A stretch of 64,000 nucleotides of DNA from Polytrichum commune. Its lineage: Eukaryota; Streptophyta; Polytrichopsida; Polytrichales; Polytrichaceae. Shown one piece after another: positions 1 through 11,952 of the stretch. Made by a program: the position numbers and the translations under genes. The stretch is taken from positions 47,452,758 through 47,516,757 of the forward strand of contig OX485805.1 of NCBI GenBank assembly GCA_950295325.1. The letters are read 5' to 3'. The notes beneath the pieces are model-generated. The model had not been told where the DNA came from and did not search any database. It saw only the letters and a list, made by a program, of their open reading frames with translations. How positions within the stretch are numbered: the first letter of the stretch is position 1; each line of letters starts with the position of its first letter.

Positions 1-771
1 TGAAGACAAGGATTTCCTTTTGCTAGGAGTTATCTGCCTCGTGGTCGTCACACCATCAGCCCACCGCGGATAATCTTTAATAATTGACCAGCAATGTACG
101 TATGTGAACTCAACATTTTTTTTACTCTTTGTGCGGTACAAGTCTTTGGCCATGCGAATGATATCAACCTCACATACTCCCGATTTATTCAACCGTTTAA
201 TTTGTTGATAGCATCTCATGAACTTGAGGGCATCGTGCTTAATGATGCTCCACTTTGACTCTAAGGACCGCGCACCCCGATGAACTACCGGATTAAAGCT
301 GTCGTAATGTTCGTAAATCCTCTCCCATAATGCACTGCTTTTCTGCTGATTGCCTACAATTGGATCCTGTAAAATTGCTAAAACGCTCCTAGCAAGCTGC
401 CATTCCTCGTCCGGCACAAAATTCTTCCCTTTCCCGGGTTTTGCAGCAGCTGCTCCACGACCCCGGCCTTGACACCCGGTTCTACCACCTCTATGGCCAA
501 AACTCTGATCCCCCCTAATTCCACCAGCACTTTGAAAATCATTATCAAAAAATTCTTCGGAGCTCACCAATGGTGCTTGCCCAAACTCGTCGCAATTTGC
601 GAAATTGGCTTGTGCCTGAGGCAATTGAGCGCGCCTCAAACCCCCAGCCTCCTGTTGCAAAATTCTTCGTGCCACACCACGTCTATTTGTTGATGGTCTT
701 GATGGCACACCACCACCGAAGCCCACAACAAAATCCTCCTCATAGAATAAGTCGCCTTCAAGGTCTATCAT
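1..771 (-). CDS. MYB/SANT-like DNA-binding protein, PIF/Harbinger-associated type (partial)
   Basis: An uninterrupted frame of 257 codons runs on the minus strand from an ATG at 771 off the left edge, so the C-terminus is missing. The first 100 or so residues are low-complexity with Gly/Arg-rich stretches (a GRGRGAAAAKPGKGK run). Then comes a plant trihelix/MYB-SANT-like region: a DEEWQLARS start, a DPIVGNQQKSSALWERI helix, SLESKWSIIKHD, FMRCYQQIKRLNKSG, and a WSIIKDYPRWADG end. This layout is known from plant proteins tied to PIF/Harbinger transposons and their domesticated relatives, which bind DNA and partner the nuclease. The ATG directly follows an AG that could be a splice acceptor, so 771 may be an exon boundary and not the true start. 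Whether this is a live host gene or transposon ORF1 cannot be decided, because no inverted repeat or nuclease ORF is in view. Confidence 0.65.
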   Translation of the reverse strand, partial: MIDLEGDLFYEEDFVVGFGGGVPSRPSTNRRGVARRILQQEAGGLRRAQLPQAQANFANCDEFGQAPLVSSEEFFDNDFQSAGGIRGDQSFGHRGGRTGCQGRGRGAAAAKPGKGKNFVPDEEWQLARSVLAILQDPIVGNQQKSSALWERIYEHYDSFNPVVHRGARSLESKWSIIKHDALKFMRCYQQIKRLNKSGVCEVDIIRMAKDLYRTKSKKNVEFTYVHCWSIIKDYPRWADGVTTTRQITPSKRKSLSS

Positions 772-3568
772 CTGAAGTTCAAAATTCAATACCCTGAGTT
801 AGTGGAAGCATTAGAGTCAGGGACTCATTTTGATTGTTCTGACTCAAGTTATGTACTTTTCTCATGGAGCAGCTACTGCAATTGGGTGTGAACTTAAAGA
901 TGCTCCCATCCAGTGCACTGCCAGGTGCAATTTCAACTTAATCCTAGTCATGTGAGATTTACTGAGCTGAAAGGGTATGTACAGATGTAGGATATATGAA
1001 AACCTTGTGATTGGTATGTGCCTTGATAATAACATCTATGTTCATAGTTTTGACTGTCAGGGTGAATGTCACCTAATATCTATGAAAGGCTTGAGAAGAA
1101 TTAAGTTTCTCTCAGATGATTTCTCTTATTTCCTTACGGTGCATTGCACAGTTCAAAGAAGCTCTGCTGACTTTGCAAGATTCTTTTTACTACACAGGCA
1201 GCAGTAATAAGCACTAATAACGAAGTGGCAAAAGGAATTAGGTGATGAAAGGAAAGTACACTGAAGAAATACTCGATAGGAAACCACGGTGCATTTTAAA
1301 GCATAGAATAGGTATAGAAGATTGATCTTCACAAAACACAAATCCCTGCGGAATATCCGTCCTGTTAATTAATTCCTCCACAAAACCAGGCACACATCTT
1401 CATGCAAAATGTGCCCTGAACTGAACTTTCAATGAGTGGCTGCCATTTAGATTACTATCAACAAACAACCATGTAAAGGATATTGACAAATCTGGACGTT
1501 GTTTTGGCAATGACAACCACCTGCTATTCACCTGACATTCCACATCACCCACCCACATTCTAGCTCTCTATATGAGAGCAGCTGAAGTGACTCCAACATA
1601 CAACAGACTTGCACCTCTTCTAGTGAGTGTTTCAAGGTGACATTCATTACCGAAATCCTTCAATTTTACTTCTATTTCAAGAATAGTTGTTGAAGACAGT
1701 GGCATCATATACCTAGAAACTGTTGTTCTACATTACACTGAGGTTGAAGATCTACTTAACAAAATCATACATGTACACACTCAACTGTTGGATCCAAGCT
1801 TTTCAGTGAGCTCTGGCAAATTCGGTGCCTAAAAAATGGCTGAATCCTCTGTTGCACGCCCCAGAAAATGAAATTTGAGCTAAAAGGCCCATCACAACCC
1901 GCAAGAATACGAGGGGATCAACACATGTACATTATATAAATCAAGCCTATTGAAGTGAGTAGTTTTGGGATCTGTCAAGTGGCCAATGCAATTGGATATG
2001 TAAATTTCAGACTTTATATCAATTTGATCAGTTTTGAAACTTAAGATACACAATGGATTTGACTGGTTACATAGGGGCATGCAAAATGCAGGGTGGGTGG
2101 TGCCAAGCGGTTTGAATTTGCTCTATTTGAGCCAATGGGTTGCATTCTTGATCCATAGAATGATATGTTAGAATTGCACAATCAATACCTCGAAGATAGG
2201 TGTCATTTTAGACCACTAACCACTTGTGGATTTAAATATCTTAGAAAGAAGTCTCATGTTGCATGTGTGTGTTGAACACAATTGTCTTAAGATTGAACCA
2301 TATTTCCTCCATGTATATTTCACAGAAAATCAAACTTTGTCTCTCAATCTTACTCAGTTCAATTGATATCACACAGAAGTTTTGATGCATTGTAGTGAGG
2401 AACATTCTTCTCAACAAGAAGATAGCACCAAGCAACCTCATGTGACTAGGACGTGAATTGATGTTTTGATGATGGTAACCAAGATAGTGTACCACATACA
2501 ATATGCAGTCATGATTTGAGGGCCTAAAATAACCAAACTAAACAAGTATCAGCTGCTTTCTAGGTTACTTTAGGCTCAATGACTCGCATACTAAAATGTG
2601 CCTATACTATTGGCTGAGTATTTCCTATTCCTAAGCAGAAAATATTGAACACTTTATAAACAGACTTAAAAGGATCTAGTTGGCTCTCAAGCAGAAACAT
2701 GCAACATGGAGGTTTGGACAACCACATGATCAAATGAGACAATCCCATATCTTAAAATGCAAGAACCAAGTCTCATATTCAGTTAAAGAATGCACGTCAC
2801 ATGTCTAGACTTGACTGAGCTAAGGAATTCCTTATGTGAGCCCCAGGACAGTATTAATGGTCCCAATACATTTATATAATGTACATGTGTCAGGATCAAC
2901 ACATCAAAAGCTCACTGACCGGCACAGTCGATTTCACCTGAACTTTTGCAACTCCTTGGGTATGTTAAGCCTGATCGAAAGCAACCCAGACACAAAGTGT
3001 CGCATACAGAACGATCGAAGCCCAGAATGCTCTTGAAGTGCTGATGAAGATGATTTCTCCCACTTCAACATAAATGTGAGCTCACAACAGATCATGAAAG
3101 ATGGAGATCAACACCTAGGCTGTATGCTTCGGTTGACAGAACCTTGCTCAGAACCCCAAAACTGCTCTTTCAACCCTCGATACCACTTTAGGATACCAAC
3201 AGAATTGCACAGTTCCACCGAGCTTAACCTCAGATCAAGAACTTACCAATTGAAAGGAGCATCAAAAGAATTCAACCACAACAAATCACACATATCACCT
3301 AATTGCACAGACACGAGCTGTCGAAATGAATTCCCAAACTCCCGAATATGGACACAGGTCTGCTAAACAGCCAGAGAATTACCCAGGATTTACCTGTCTC
3401 TCAAATTTACGACAGATTCTGCCAAGACATTTAGTTCGAAGAAACGTGACTACGAATGCAACACTCCTGTAATCCTCCCGTAATCCTCTATTTGAAAGCT
3501 TACATGCGACATTCTCTTATAGCTACGGCTGATGAGGCGGAGTGTAAAACGATGTAGAGTTCCAGTAC
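772..3568. other. Gene-free stretch, possible intron
   Basis: AT-rich sequence with only short chance ORFs on both strands. If the two RG-rich pieces at 771 and 3709 belong to one gene, this is its intron. I see no transposase, tRNA-like or repeat structure. Confidence 0.4.
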
Positions 3569-3709
3569 CTGATCCCGCACTGCACCTCCGACATCGCAAC
3601 CACCTGCGGATGATCGTCGAGTTGCCGTCCCGCGGCCTCGTCCACGCACTCCCCGGCTGCGCCCGACGCTTGCAGAATCTCCTCCGCGACTGCGCCCCCG
3701 TCTAGCCAT
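3569..3709 (-). CDS. Possible first coding exon of the MYB/SANT-like gene
   Basis: On the minus strand an ATG at 3709 opens 47 codons rich in Arg, Gly and Ser (MARRGRSRGG, GRSRGVRGRGRG), ending at a GT donor with exon end 3569. Joining this end to the AG before 771 keeps phase 0, giving VRDQ then MIDLEGD. It would add a second RG-rich stretch to the N-terminus of the neighbouring gene. The exon sits in a GC-rich patch (3500-3950) that looks like a promoter and first-exon island. The 2.8-kb intron and the pairing are inference, and an unrelated short gene is possible. Confidence 0.35.
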
Positions 3710-4237
3710 GTCCACCCTACAGAACTGCTCTTGATTCCCAAAAGTGGCACGATTCACTGAATCGCAAGAGGATGAGGCCCGGAATGTGGGCGCAGCAAGA
3801 GCAACGCTCACCCGCGAGGATAGTGAGTGGAGCCCGAAGTTTGAAGAGCCCTCGCAAGTTTGAAGAGCCCGGGCAAGAGGGGTGGGGCAAGTTTTTCTTC
3901 AAGGCCACGCTAAAGCGCTTGCCGAGTCCCTTTAGCGCGTATGGGTGGAGATGCTCTTAGAGCATCCAATGCCACATCATTGCCTCTTGCCAACTAATTG
4001 ATATTTACAAAATAGCCAGTAGTTCACAATAGCTATAAGGGAGAAAATAGGTCTTACATGCCAACTCGGAGGTGTTTCACTAAAGTAAGCTCCATCCAAG
4101 CTTCTTGATGGACTCATCCGATTTTTGTTACCGGATGACTTTACTTGAGTGCCACGAATCCCCGGCCGCCAGGCCTAGATACCCTCCTCTTTGAATTGGC
4201 CCCACCAACATTACCGAGGTAAAGGGATTTAAACTTA

Positions 4238-4713
4238 GGGCCACTTCGCACACGAACCAAGAGCCGTGACCATGAAATTGTGAGAGCCCAAAAGAAGGTG
4301 ATCAAAGGCCGTCCCAAGACACCTCCAAAATCATGTATTGTGGTCACAGACCCTCAAGTGTAGTGTGAAGCCATATGTGACCGGGTCCTTGACCAAATGC
4401 TATTTCAATGATTTTTTGTTCATGCGGGTCCTCGTGCACGATAAAATAGAATAAATCAATGGTTGTGAGCATTCGGAGTGCCATGGTCTCCTGGTTTTGT
4501 ATGAGGCCTACCTCCAAGAGGTGATTTTTGAGAATAATCCAAGTGACCATGAAACATAATCCATGTAGACGTTACATCCATCTTGCAATCACTTACTCCA
4601 TTGGTCCTTGAGCGTAGTGTGAAGCGAACTTGGACCGGCTTTGCCTTTTCCACCAATGAGAGTGCTTGAAGTGGAATGGTCACAGGCTCTCAATCTCGTG
4701 TGTGAAGTGGCCC
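4238..4713. mobile_element. Harbinger-like MITE, family GGGCCACTTC
   Basis: The left end begins GGGCCACTTCGCACACGA and the right end is its near-perfect inverted copy (TCGTGTGTGAAGTGGCCC). TTA lies directly outside both ends (4235-4237 and 4714-4716), the 3-bp duplication typical of PIF/Harbinger elements. The 476-bp body codes for nothing. Right-end relatives are seen near 7160-7212 and 15785-15826. Confidence 0.75.
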
Positions 4714-4734
4714 TTATGAATATTGTATTTAGTG

Positions 4735-5111
4735 AGGCACCACGGGCCTTGGCTCAGTGGTTAGGGCTCATGGCTCCCCAATGAGGAGGTTGTGGGTTCT
4801 ATTCCCCATGCCGGCGTGGTGCTCACCACCTCAGTCCACCCGACCATGGTGGGGGGTCCTTGGACCTTGTTGTATGGGTACCTCAAAGCCCTTTGGGGGG
4901 ATACCATGTCCGGTATCTTCAAGGCACTAGTGGCTAGCTAGGAACTTGTATAGTGTGTCACTATAGTGTCCATCCTCGAAAGGGGAGAGTAGTATTTGTC
5001 CCAATGTCCCCTTGTCCAGTGGGCATCGGGTCATTGGCATTACGAATGGACACTTTATTCACGCCGGCCCCTTGCTTGAAAGGGGTTGGAGTTTCTATCC
5101 ATCTATCTATA
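4735..5111 (+). mobile_element. tRNA-derived SINE
   Basis: The head carries a Pol III box A (TGGCTCAGTGG, 4750-4760) and a box B (GGTTCTATTCC, 4795-4805) at tRNA-like spacing. The unit ends in a short TCTA/ATCT repeat tail and not poly(A). It is flanked by a perfect 11-bp target duplication TGTATTTAGTG (4724-4734 and 5112-5122). SINEs are moved by the machinery of a LINE partner; none is seen here. Confidence 0.8.
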
Positions 5112-5157
5112 TGTATTTAGTGTTACATGATATTTTATGTCACTCCTTCCCTCCGTA

Positions 5158-5470
5158 ATGTAACTCCCCTCCTTTGCTTCTTTAAACCCTAAGGAACGGA
5201 TGTGCTCAGTTTAAATCTCCCTCCTTGTTGTCACTTTTCCCTCCCATATATCATGGGTCTTGACATTAAAGAAATCCCACCCAAAAATTCAAGACACACG
5301 CTCACACACATCACGTGGTTTCATTGTCATTTATTGTAGTGTTGTCTTTATGTTATTTCATAATATCACATGATGCACTAATCTTCATTATCACGCATCC
5401 ATGTTAACACTACACCTCCTTAATATCATGTGCACTTGGGTTGCCACAAGCATGCTATTAGGGAGCTTAG
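5158..5470. repeat. Duplicated segment, copy A
   Basis: This stretch matches 10345-10690 over its length (for example TTGTCAC..TTCCCTCCCATAT, then TTATCACGCATCCATGTTAACA, then GTTGCCACAAGCA), with point changes and small indels. Both copies lie just downstream of Harbinger-like MITE sequence, so they may be one larger repeat disrupted differently by later insertions. Confidence 0.7.
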
Positions 5471-5736
5471 AGTCTAACTAAAGACACACCTTATGTTTGA
5501 TTTTACAAATAGTGTCATCCCAATTTATTTTGGTATATTTTGCATCACGACATTTATGTAATGAATTATTGTTATGGATGATTGAAATTTGCATGAAAAT
5601 CCACTTAGTACGTGACAGTGGTTGCGACATTGTAAAAAATATAATGTCCCATTCTTTTTTACAAGGAACGACGAATAATGTTAGGTATACAATTAGTGTT
5701 CATGACACTACAGATGTGGTTTACAATTACATTGTT

Positions 5737-6118
5737 TTTGTCTAATTAGTGTGGGTCACCATTTGAAGTTATGCTTGCTATATTTTTTTACTAAGAGTAT
5801 CAATTTCTACCCAAATAATATAAGTACACTAAATAGGATATTTAGTGTTTGATTGTATTTAATGTTGTTACCACCCTACTCTCCTCAACACTAATTCTCA
5901 ATTGTTTGACAATTAGTGTTAGAATATATTTTCATAGGGTTATTGATATTTAGTGTATGTGTCTGTATTTAGTGTATCAAACACTAAACATCCTATTCAA
6001 TTTAGTTAGTATGCACATTGAAGAATATGATTTAACATAGTTGGGAAAAAATTATATTGTCATGAAAAAATTATAGCAATACGTAACTCCAAATGGTAAC
6101 CCACACTAATTAGACAAA
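5737..6118. mobile_element. Foldback MITE with nested CACTAAATAGG inverted repeats
   Basis: The outer ends are inverted copies (TTTGTCTAATTAGTGTGGGT at 5737 and its complement ending at 6118). Inside, 5825-6009 carries a second pair of arms with ACACTAAATAGGATATTTAG at the left. No coding capacity. The inner ends match those of the MITE at 52891-53202. Confidence 0.7.
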
Positions 6119-6531
6119 TAGAATTGGAGACGCTAAATATAATAATTAGTGTAGTAAAAACATGATCCCCGTAGACTTGTGATAAATTCATCTCAAGTCA
6201 CTTTTCCTAAACTCATTCAAAACTTTTGATGTTGATTTTGGAGTCAAATAATCTTTATAAAGCAAGTAACAAGCTCTAATATGATTGACTGCGTTTCAAC
6301 TTTGGAAAATATTGTTGAGGGCCCAATTTTAAAGAGGTGTGTGTCTAGGCTTGGCCAGGGATCATGTGATTGGCTTTTTAATTATTTGTTGTACATGTTG
6401 ACTCTAGAGTGCGTAATTAAGTGGTGTATGTGTTTTTTTACTATGCAATGATGACTCCCTTGCCAATAAGTAAAAATACAACCACATGAACACCCCTATA
6501 TCCTGAACCAAACTCATAAGGGTTGCTAGGA

Positions 6532-6555
6532 ATGTGTGTGTGTGTGTGTGTGTAT
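6532..6555. repeat. GT microsatellite
   Basis: About eleven TG units followed by TATTTATTTATT, inside a long chance ORF that I do not regard as a gene. Confidence 0.8.
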
Positions 6556-6668
6556 ATTTATTTATTTATATTTAATATAAAATTTAAAAATTACCACCAA
6601 CATTGCCACCCAAAAGGACTTACAATCATCCTTGACAACATGCATAGCTTAGATATGAGAAAGAGAGT

Positions 6669-6925
6669 TAAGGGTTGTTTATACCATGACCATGAAGTCA
6701 TCCCAAGACCCTATAAAATTTGTGATTGGTTATTGAACTCATCTTGGGACCACTTCGGTTTACACAAAGGAAATAATGTCAAAGTGACCATGGAGTTTGA
6801 GGTCCCCAAAAGACATATTTTAAGGCCTACACTATTTACTAACATGGTCCAATGGGTTTTGCGATGGGAGAGGCAAAGAGGTGTTCTAGTAGAAAAACGC
6901 AAGGGCCCATGTCAGAGAAACGATG
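6669..6925. mobile_element. 5' fragment of the GGTTTACACC MITE family
   Basis: It starts AAGGGTTGTTTATACCATGACC and continues through CCTATAAAATTTGTGATTGGTTATTGAACTC, matching the left part of the elements at 11953 and 57361. The matching right end is missing. From about 6927 the sequence switches to GGGCCACTTC-type MITE sequence, so this is a chimeric or nested insertion. Confidence 0.6.
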
Positions 6926-7791
6926 TTATGATAAATCAATGGTTGTGAGCATTTGGAGTGCCATGATCTCATGGTTTTGTTTTAGGCCTGCCTCAAAGAG
7001 GTGGTTTTTGAAAATAGTCCAAGTGACCGTGAAGCACGATCCATTTGATGCCATGTAGGAATCCATGTAGACTTTACATCCATCTTGCATTCACATACTC
7101 CTTTGGTCTTTCAAGCATAGCGTGAAGTGAACTTGGACTAGCTCAACCCACCAATGAGAGTGCTTGAAGTGTAATGGTCATGGGCTCTTAGTCTTGTGTG
7201 TGAAGTGGCCTTGAAGGTATCTAAAGTAGAAGAGTCTAAAATGGTAACTTAATACTAATCATGTATGGTGGTCCTATAATTCCACTCTAAAATGAAGAGA
7301 CCACGCAACAATTGGTGCATCCATTGTAGGTTCATTTGGTAATTCGAAGTCGTGACCAGTGTTGAACGGGTATCTGTCCCGCACACGGGTCTGTAAAAGG
7401 GTATGTACACTGGTTTGTGATACCAGCTTGAACTACCAAGCAGTGTGCAAATACCAGGTTCATACCCGGGCCCTGGACTCACTGCCAACCCTAAACCTGG
7501 TCACTAACCCGTACCTTGCTCAACGATGAGCTTGGAAACCCTTAAACATGCACGTCTCTGTTCATTATGCCTGCTTCCGGCGATGTACTGGTTTGTTGTG
7601 TGCACAGCGTACTACAGGTAGTGGAGCTTTGTTGCTGGGGTTAAGCTAGCAACGCTGATTAATGTGGGAGAGAGGGTGTTGCACCTTCAAGAAGAGGTAA
7701 TTCCGTTTTGTGTTTGCTAAACAAGTTTAGTGATTCTGGGTTAGGATTTAGGAGATTGCTTAGGGTGTTTCGGGGAGTGAGATTTGTCGCC

Positions 7792-8005
7792 ATGGAGTCT
7801 GTAGCAACGATTCAACTTTTGTCTGACGATGAGGGTGTTTGTGCTCATGAAGAGACAGTTGCGATTGGCAACGTGAGTCTCTCTTGCGGAGGTACCGAGG
7901 GAGAGACGCACACTGAAGCAACAGGTTCAACTGTTCAGCGCTTTGTGGAAACCAATGCTCTCATCGGAGAGGCAGTTGCTGCAGAGGAAGAAGTTGCTTG
8001 GCAAG
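7792..8005 (+). CDS. Possible first exon inside the hAT element
   Basis: An ATG in strong context (GTCGCCATGG) opens an acidic frame beginning MESVATIQLLSDDEG and running 71 codons to a possible donor at AAG|GTCAG. I do not recognise the product. It may be the N-terminus of the hAT transposase or a host fragment captured by the element. Between here and 9550 I could not find further exons that join in frame. Confidence 0.35.
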
Positions 8006-9549
8006 GTCAGTCAGTCACTTTGAAGACTTCAATGTCGTCTTTTGTGCACCTCTTTCGTTTGGGTTGAGTCACATGTGATCTGTTCCTACTGCACAGTGTC
8101 CGGGGAGATGTTGGGCATAATCGGTCAAAACGTCAAAACCCTAGATGGTCCACAGATTCCTCTTAAATGATGGGTAATTTTCCTGAAGTCTTGAACTTCA
8201 ACCGCTTATGTCTCAAACTCAACCGGTTCATCTGTATCTAGCGGTTGGTTCTCCCCGTTCATTGCTACTGCATCCCAGTTTGTAGCAGGAAATTTGTTTG
8301 TTTGTCTGTTGTGGGTTACCTGATGGCTGCGACAAACTGTTAGTGTATGCTCTGGTTCGGAATCGAATTTATGCATCCCTGGCAACAAAGTTTTGACACA
8401 AATTCTTTCACTCTGGTTTGATTCTAACCTGGGTTGAAATAAAGAGAAGAGCTACAACTCATGCATATCTGAGCATTTCATTGAGCATATTGCCCTGTGT
8501 GATTGATGATCGTTAAACATCTGTACATCTTATATTTCAGTTAAGTAGATAGTTGAAGTTAGTTTCTCATCCTGGGATACATGGACCAGCATACACGGAT
8601 CTAATCTTCTTCACCTTCATTCTTCAGTTTCTTCTCCCCATCTCAACTTTCGGCTCAATGCAGAGTGAAGAAATGTGAGAATCTCTATCGTCTTCTCGAA
8701 TTCTCCACTTCAGGGTCAGGAATGTAGGTAGTTGAATTATCCGGAGTGGGTATTCAGAAATTTTGTATTTACAGGAGAGATGTCTCAGGGAATTCAAACT
8801 ATTCTCTCTTTATACTATGTGTGTGGATCTACTATAGTAGAGTTGGTGCTCTCTTATGTGCCAGAATGGAATGTTTTAACTATGCCTTGCAAACAACATG
8901 CTTGTGTTCTGTACATGAGCGTGTTTGAATGATAGTGAGAGGTGCAGAAAAATTGTGACAGGATTTGTAGCAAGTATACATACATGATTCACCACTGCAT
9001 CGATCTTCTTTAGTGACTATTTCTGAGCCTCTTTCTTTTATGAGCATGGTATTTTGAATTACATAATATACCCTGTATTGTATTGAGCACTTGAGAGATG
9101 TGAAGGAGCTCATCATGTGCAGTTGATAAGAACTAACAAGAGCATTCCATAGCTGAAAACATCGCTCTCACTCTTATGGCTCTAGATCTATGCAAATGAT
9201 ATGTAGAATCGGAATGTCTCTTTGATTTGCCTGCAAACATCAATCAGTGCTCAATTACTTGTGTCTTCTGCCAGTTTTGTGAGAGACAATTGCAGGAATT
9301 AGGCCAGTATGGCAAGTGTCCAATTGTGAGTAGCTGTCATGGTGTTGATTATGAGATCGGAGTGGTTAAATTGTGTGCATAACTGTGCATGATGAATGAA
9401 GCTTGTATGTTCTTATTCATAGTGTAGGAATTGGATCTGTTGTCTGTGCTAAGTGCTGGAGGTTAACTTGATTTTCTTCAAGTTTCATCATCTCTTATTA
9501 TGCGGTTGTCGTTGCTGCGGTTGCCAGAACTCTCAGTTCCAATTTTACT

Positions 9550-9831
9550 ATGTCTTGGTTTGAAGGTTTTGGAAGCTATCAACTAGGCATACCAGGTAGT
9601 CAAATTGAGTGTGAGCGGATCTTTTCCATTGCCGGCATTCTCACATCCCTTCGCCGTTGTAGACTTGGTACGGAGAATCTCAATGCCCTTGTCATGATTC
9701 AAAAGAATTGGCCTTTTGATGCCCGCACAGATACACTTAGTGAGAGTGACATCACTCAATTCTTCAATGATGAAGCAGAGTTGCTCGAAATTCATGAAGA
9801 GGAGTTGATTGCAGCGGGTGAGCTAGAGTGA
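9550..9831 (+). pseudogene. hAT transposase C-terminal dimerisation region
   Basis: The 93-residue frame contains the conserved hAT end signature: IPGSQIECERIFSIAGILT, then LRRCRLGTENLNALVMIQKNW with an acidic tail. In hAT proteins this region drives dimerisation at the end of the RNase H-like catalytic domain. Here it ends normally at a stop codon, but the DDE catalytic part upstream is absent. It is either the last exon of a gene whose other exons decayed or a remnant in a deleted element. The family call is firm; activity is unlikely. Confidence 0.85.
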
Positions 9832-10344
9832 GATTTAGCTTGAGGCCATTGTTTGATTGTTTTTTATCAATTCAACTTTGTTTGATTAAACTGATGTTGG
9901 TCGAAGTAGTCCATGTTGATCCGATTCAATACTTAGTCAAGCATGACAATTTGATAAATTCAAATCATGATTCAATTTGATCAGTTTGCTCAAGTTCATG
10001 CTTCATCTGTTTTGGATTTTTTTTTAAAAAAATTAAAATATTAAGTAATTAAATTCTCTCTTAAAAACCTTAAAATGGTATACCATACCCTTGCACTGGG
10101 CACCCTGGTATATGAAAAAAAATCACACCATAACACGTACCCTAAAATTCAAGAAATTTTACAAGACCACATACACATACCCTACCTTGAAAATATAAAA
10201 CCTTTGTAATATCAATACCTCGATGTTCTACATTTCCAAGAAATTTTCAAAAACCAGGCCTCCCCTGTATGCACTTTACAACATACCCGTTCAACACTGG
10301 TCGTGACATCCAAAATGAGATATGAGTAGTTAAAGTACAGTCTC

Positions 10345-10690
10345 AATTCCGTAATATCAACCCCTTAATGTCACTCCTTTTCTTATATCTCGAAGCCCTA
10401 GGGAATGGATGTTTTAATGTAAACCTCACTCCTTATTGTCACGTTTCCCTCCCATATGTCATGGTTTTTGACATTAAAATAAACCATTAGAGAATTCAAA
10501 CCACACGTTTGCACACATCACATTGTCATCATTGTGATTATTGTCATTAATGCAATGTTGACTTTATGTTATTCCATAATGTCACATGCCACACTAATTC
10601 TCTTTTATCACGCATCCATGTTAACATTGCAAAACTCCTTCATATCATGTGCACTTTGGTTGCCACAAGCACGATATTACAGAATTTAAA
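10345..10690. repeat. Duplicated segment, copy B
   Basis: Partner of the segment at 5158-5470. The hAT element inserted just to its left (target site ending at 10307). Confidence 0.7.
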
Positions 10691-11952
10691 GCATACGTAT
10701 ACACATTTCATGGTGCCTAAAGGACAAAAACCTAAAATTGATGCTTGAACAAATGCATTATATATTATTCATAATTTAATGTTGATTTGTCATGTACCAC
10801 CAAGTTTGAAAACACCTTTTATGGTTGCCACCCACTAATTGCAAGATCGTCTATGTAGGTCGATGATGAATGAAGACCACATTAAATCATGTTTATAGGG
10901 TACCAATGTATGTATGATATTCACGTACCGCATTGCAAAAGAGGTGTGATATAATTTTAGAATACTATCATATTTCTTACAAATTATGTATGTTTGAGGA
11001 TCATGTATCTTATCCACCTCGAGCCAAACAAGTTTCCTTTTTGAGAGGTAAAGAGCAAAATCAAATCACAAGGCACCACTAATACGATATGATCTATCTA
11101 TCTATCTATCTATATTAACCCCACCCAGTATGAGATGGCATGTTTGTCCAACACGATTGTTTTTAACACCCTTCAAAGTGGTGATCCCTTACTTTTCCCA
11201 TGAATATCCTTCTCTTAGTAATATGTTATGTATTTCTTCCTTTACATGATACCTTCCCTTCTAGAGATCCTTCCATAACATGACTATGCTCTTTGGTTGC
11301 ATTATGTGGGACCAAGTAGTGGGAAAGCATATTCTCCTTTAATTTTGGAATTCCTCATTTATGGGGAGCACTCATGATGTGTATTGTAGAATTTTCAGCA
11401 AGCATCTATAACTTATCATAGTTTTTTAATCTCGACCTCTTTCCTTGGAAGAAGACCATCTTGTAGTTGCTTAATAATGCTATGTCCCATTAAAAATTTG
11501 ATTTTGTATGGCAAGGTATACAGTTCCCAGGGCATACATTAAATATTGTATTTAGTGGCATATGGTATTATATGTCACTATGGTAACTTTCTAATGACAC
11601 TTATTATGAATAAGTGTACAAGTATTGTCATCGCAACTTACTTTAAGTTTTTCCAAATGCCAGTTAATAATACAAAGCCATTACACTAGAATGCATGCGT
11701 TAGATGATGACGACGATGTCTTCTTTTATGAATACACATTTTTAATAGACGAGAAAAAGGGGCATGATTGATTGTATTCAGTTGAATAATACATATAAGT
11801 CTTGAACATGCCGTAGCGTGAGAGAGAAAGTACATAAAGCTTTTGATGAAGAACACGTCTCATGATTGACATGTACTGTATAGCACTTTAATGATCGATA
11901 TCAATCTTCACATATGCATTGCATTCTGATATGTAAAAAGTGGATGAACTTA
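10691..11952. other. Gene-free AT-rich stretch
   Basis: Only short chance ORFs. A TCTA microsatellite lies near 11090-11112. Nothing else recognised. Confidence 0.6.

Larger units (their letters stand above)
7357..10299. mobile_element. Complete hAT DNA transposon
   Basis: Perfect 17-bp terminal inverted repeats, CAGTGTTGAACGGGTAT at 7357-7373 and ATACCCGTTCAACACTG at 10283-10299, are flanked by a perfect 8-bp target duplication GTCGTGAC (7349-7356 and 10300-10307). An 8-bp duplication is the hAT hallmark. The 2943-bp body carries a hAT C-terminal dimerisation region at 9550-9831 and a possible first exon at 7792. The central catalytic part of a full transposase (usually 600-700 residues) is not visible, so the element is probably non-autonomous. 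The perfect duplication and repeats suggest a fairly recent insertion. Confidence 0.9.

Noticed and set aside
6523-6948. 141-codon plus-strand ORF
   Set aside because: It starts in a GT microsatellite (VCVCVYIYLF) and crosses MITE fragments; a chance frame.
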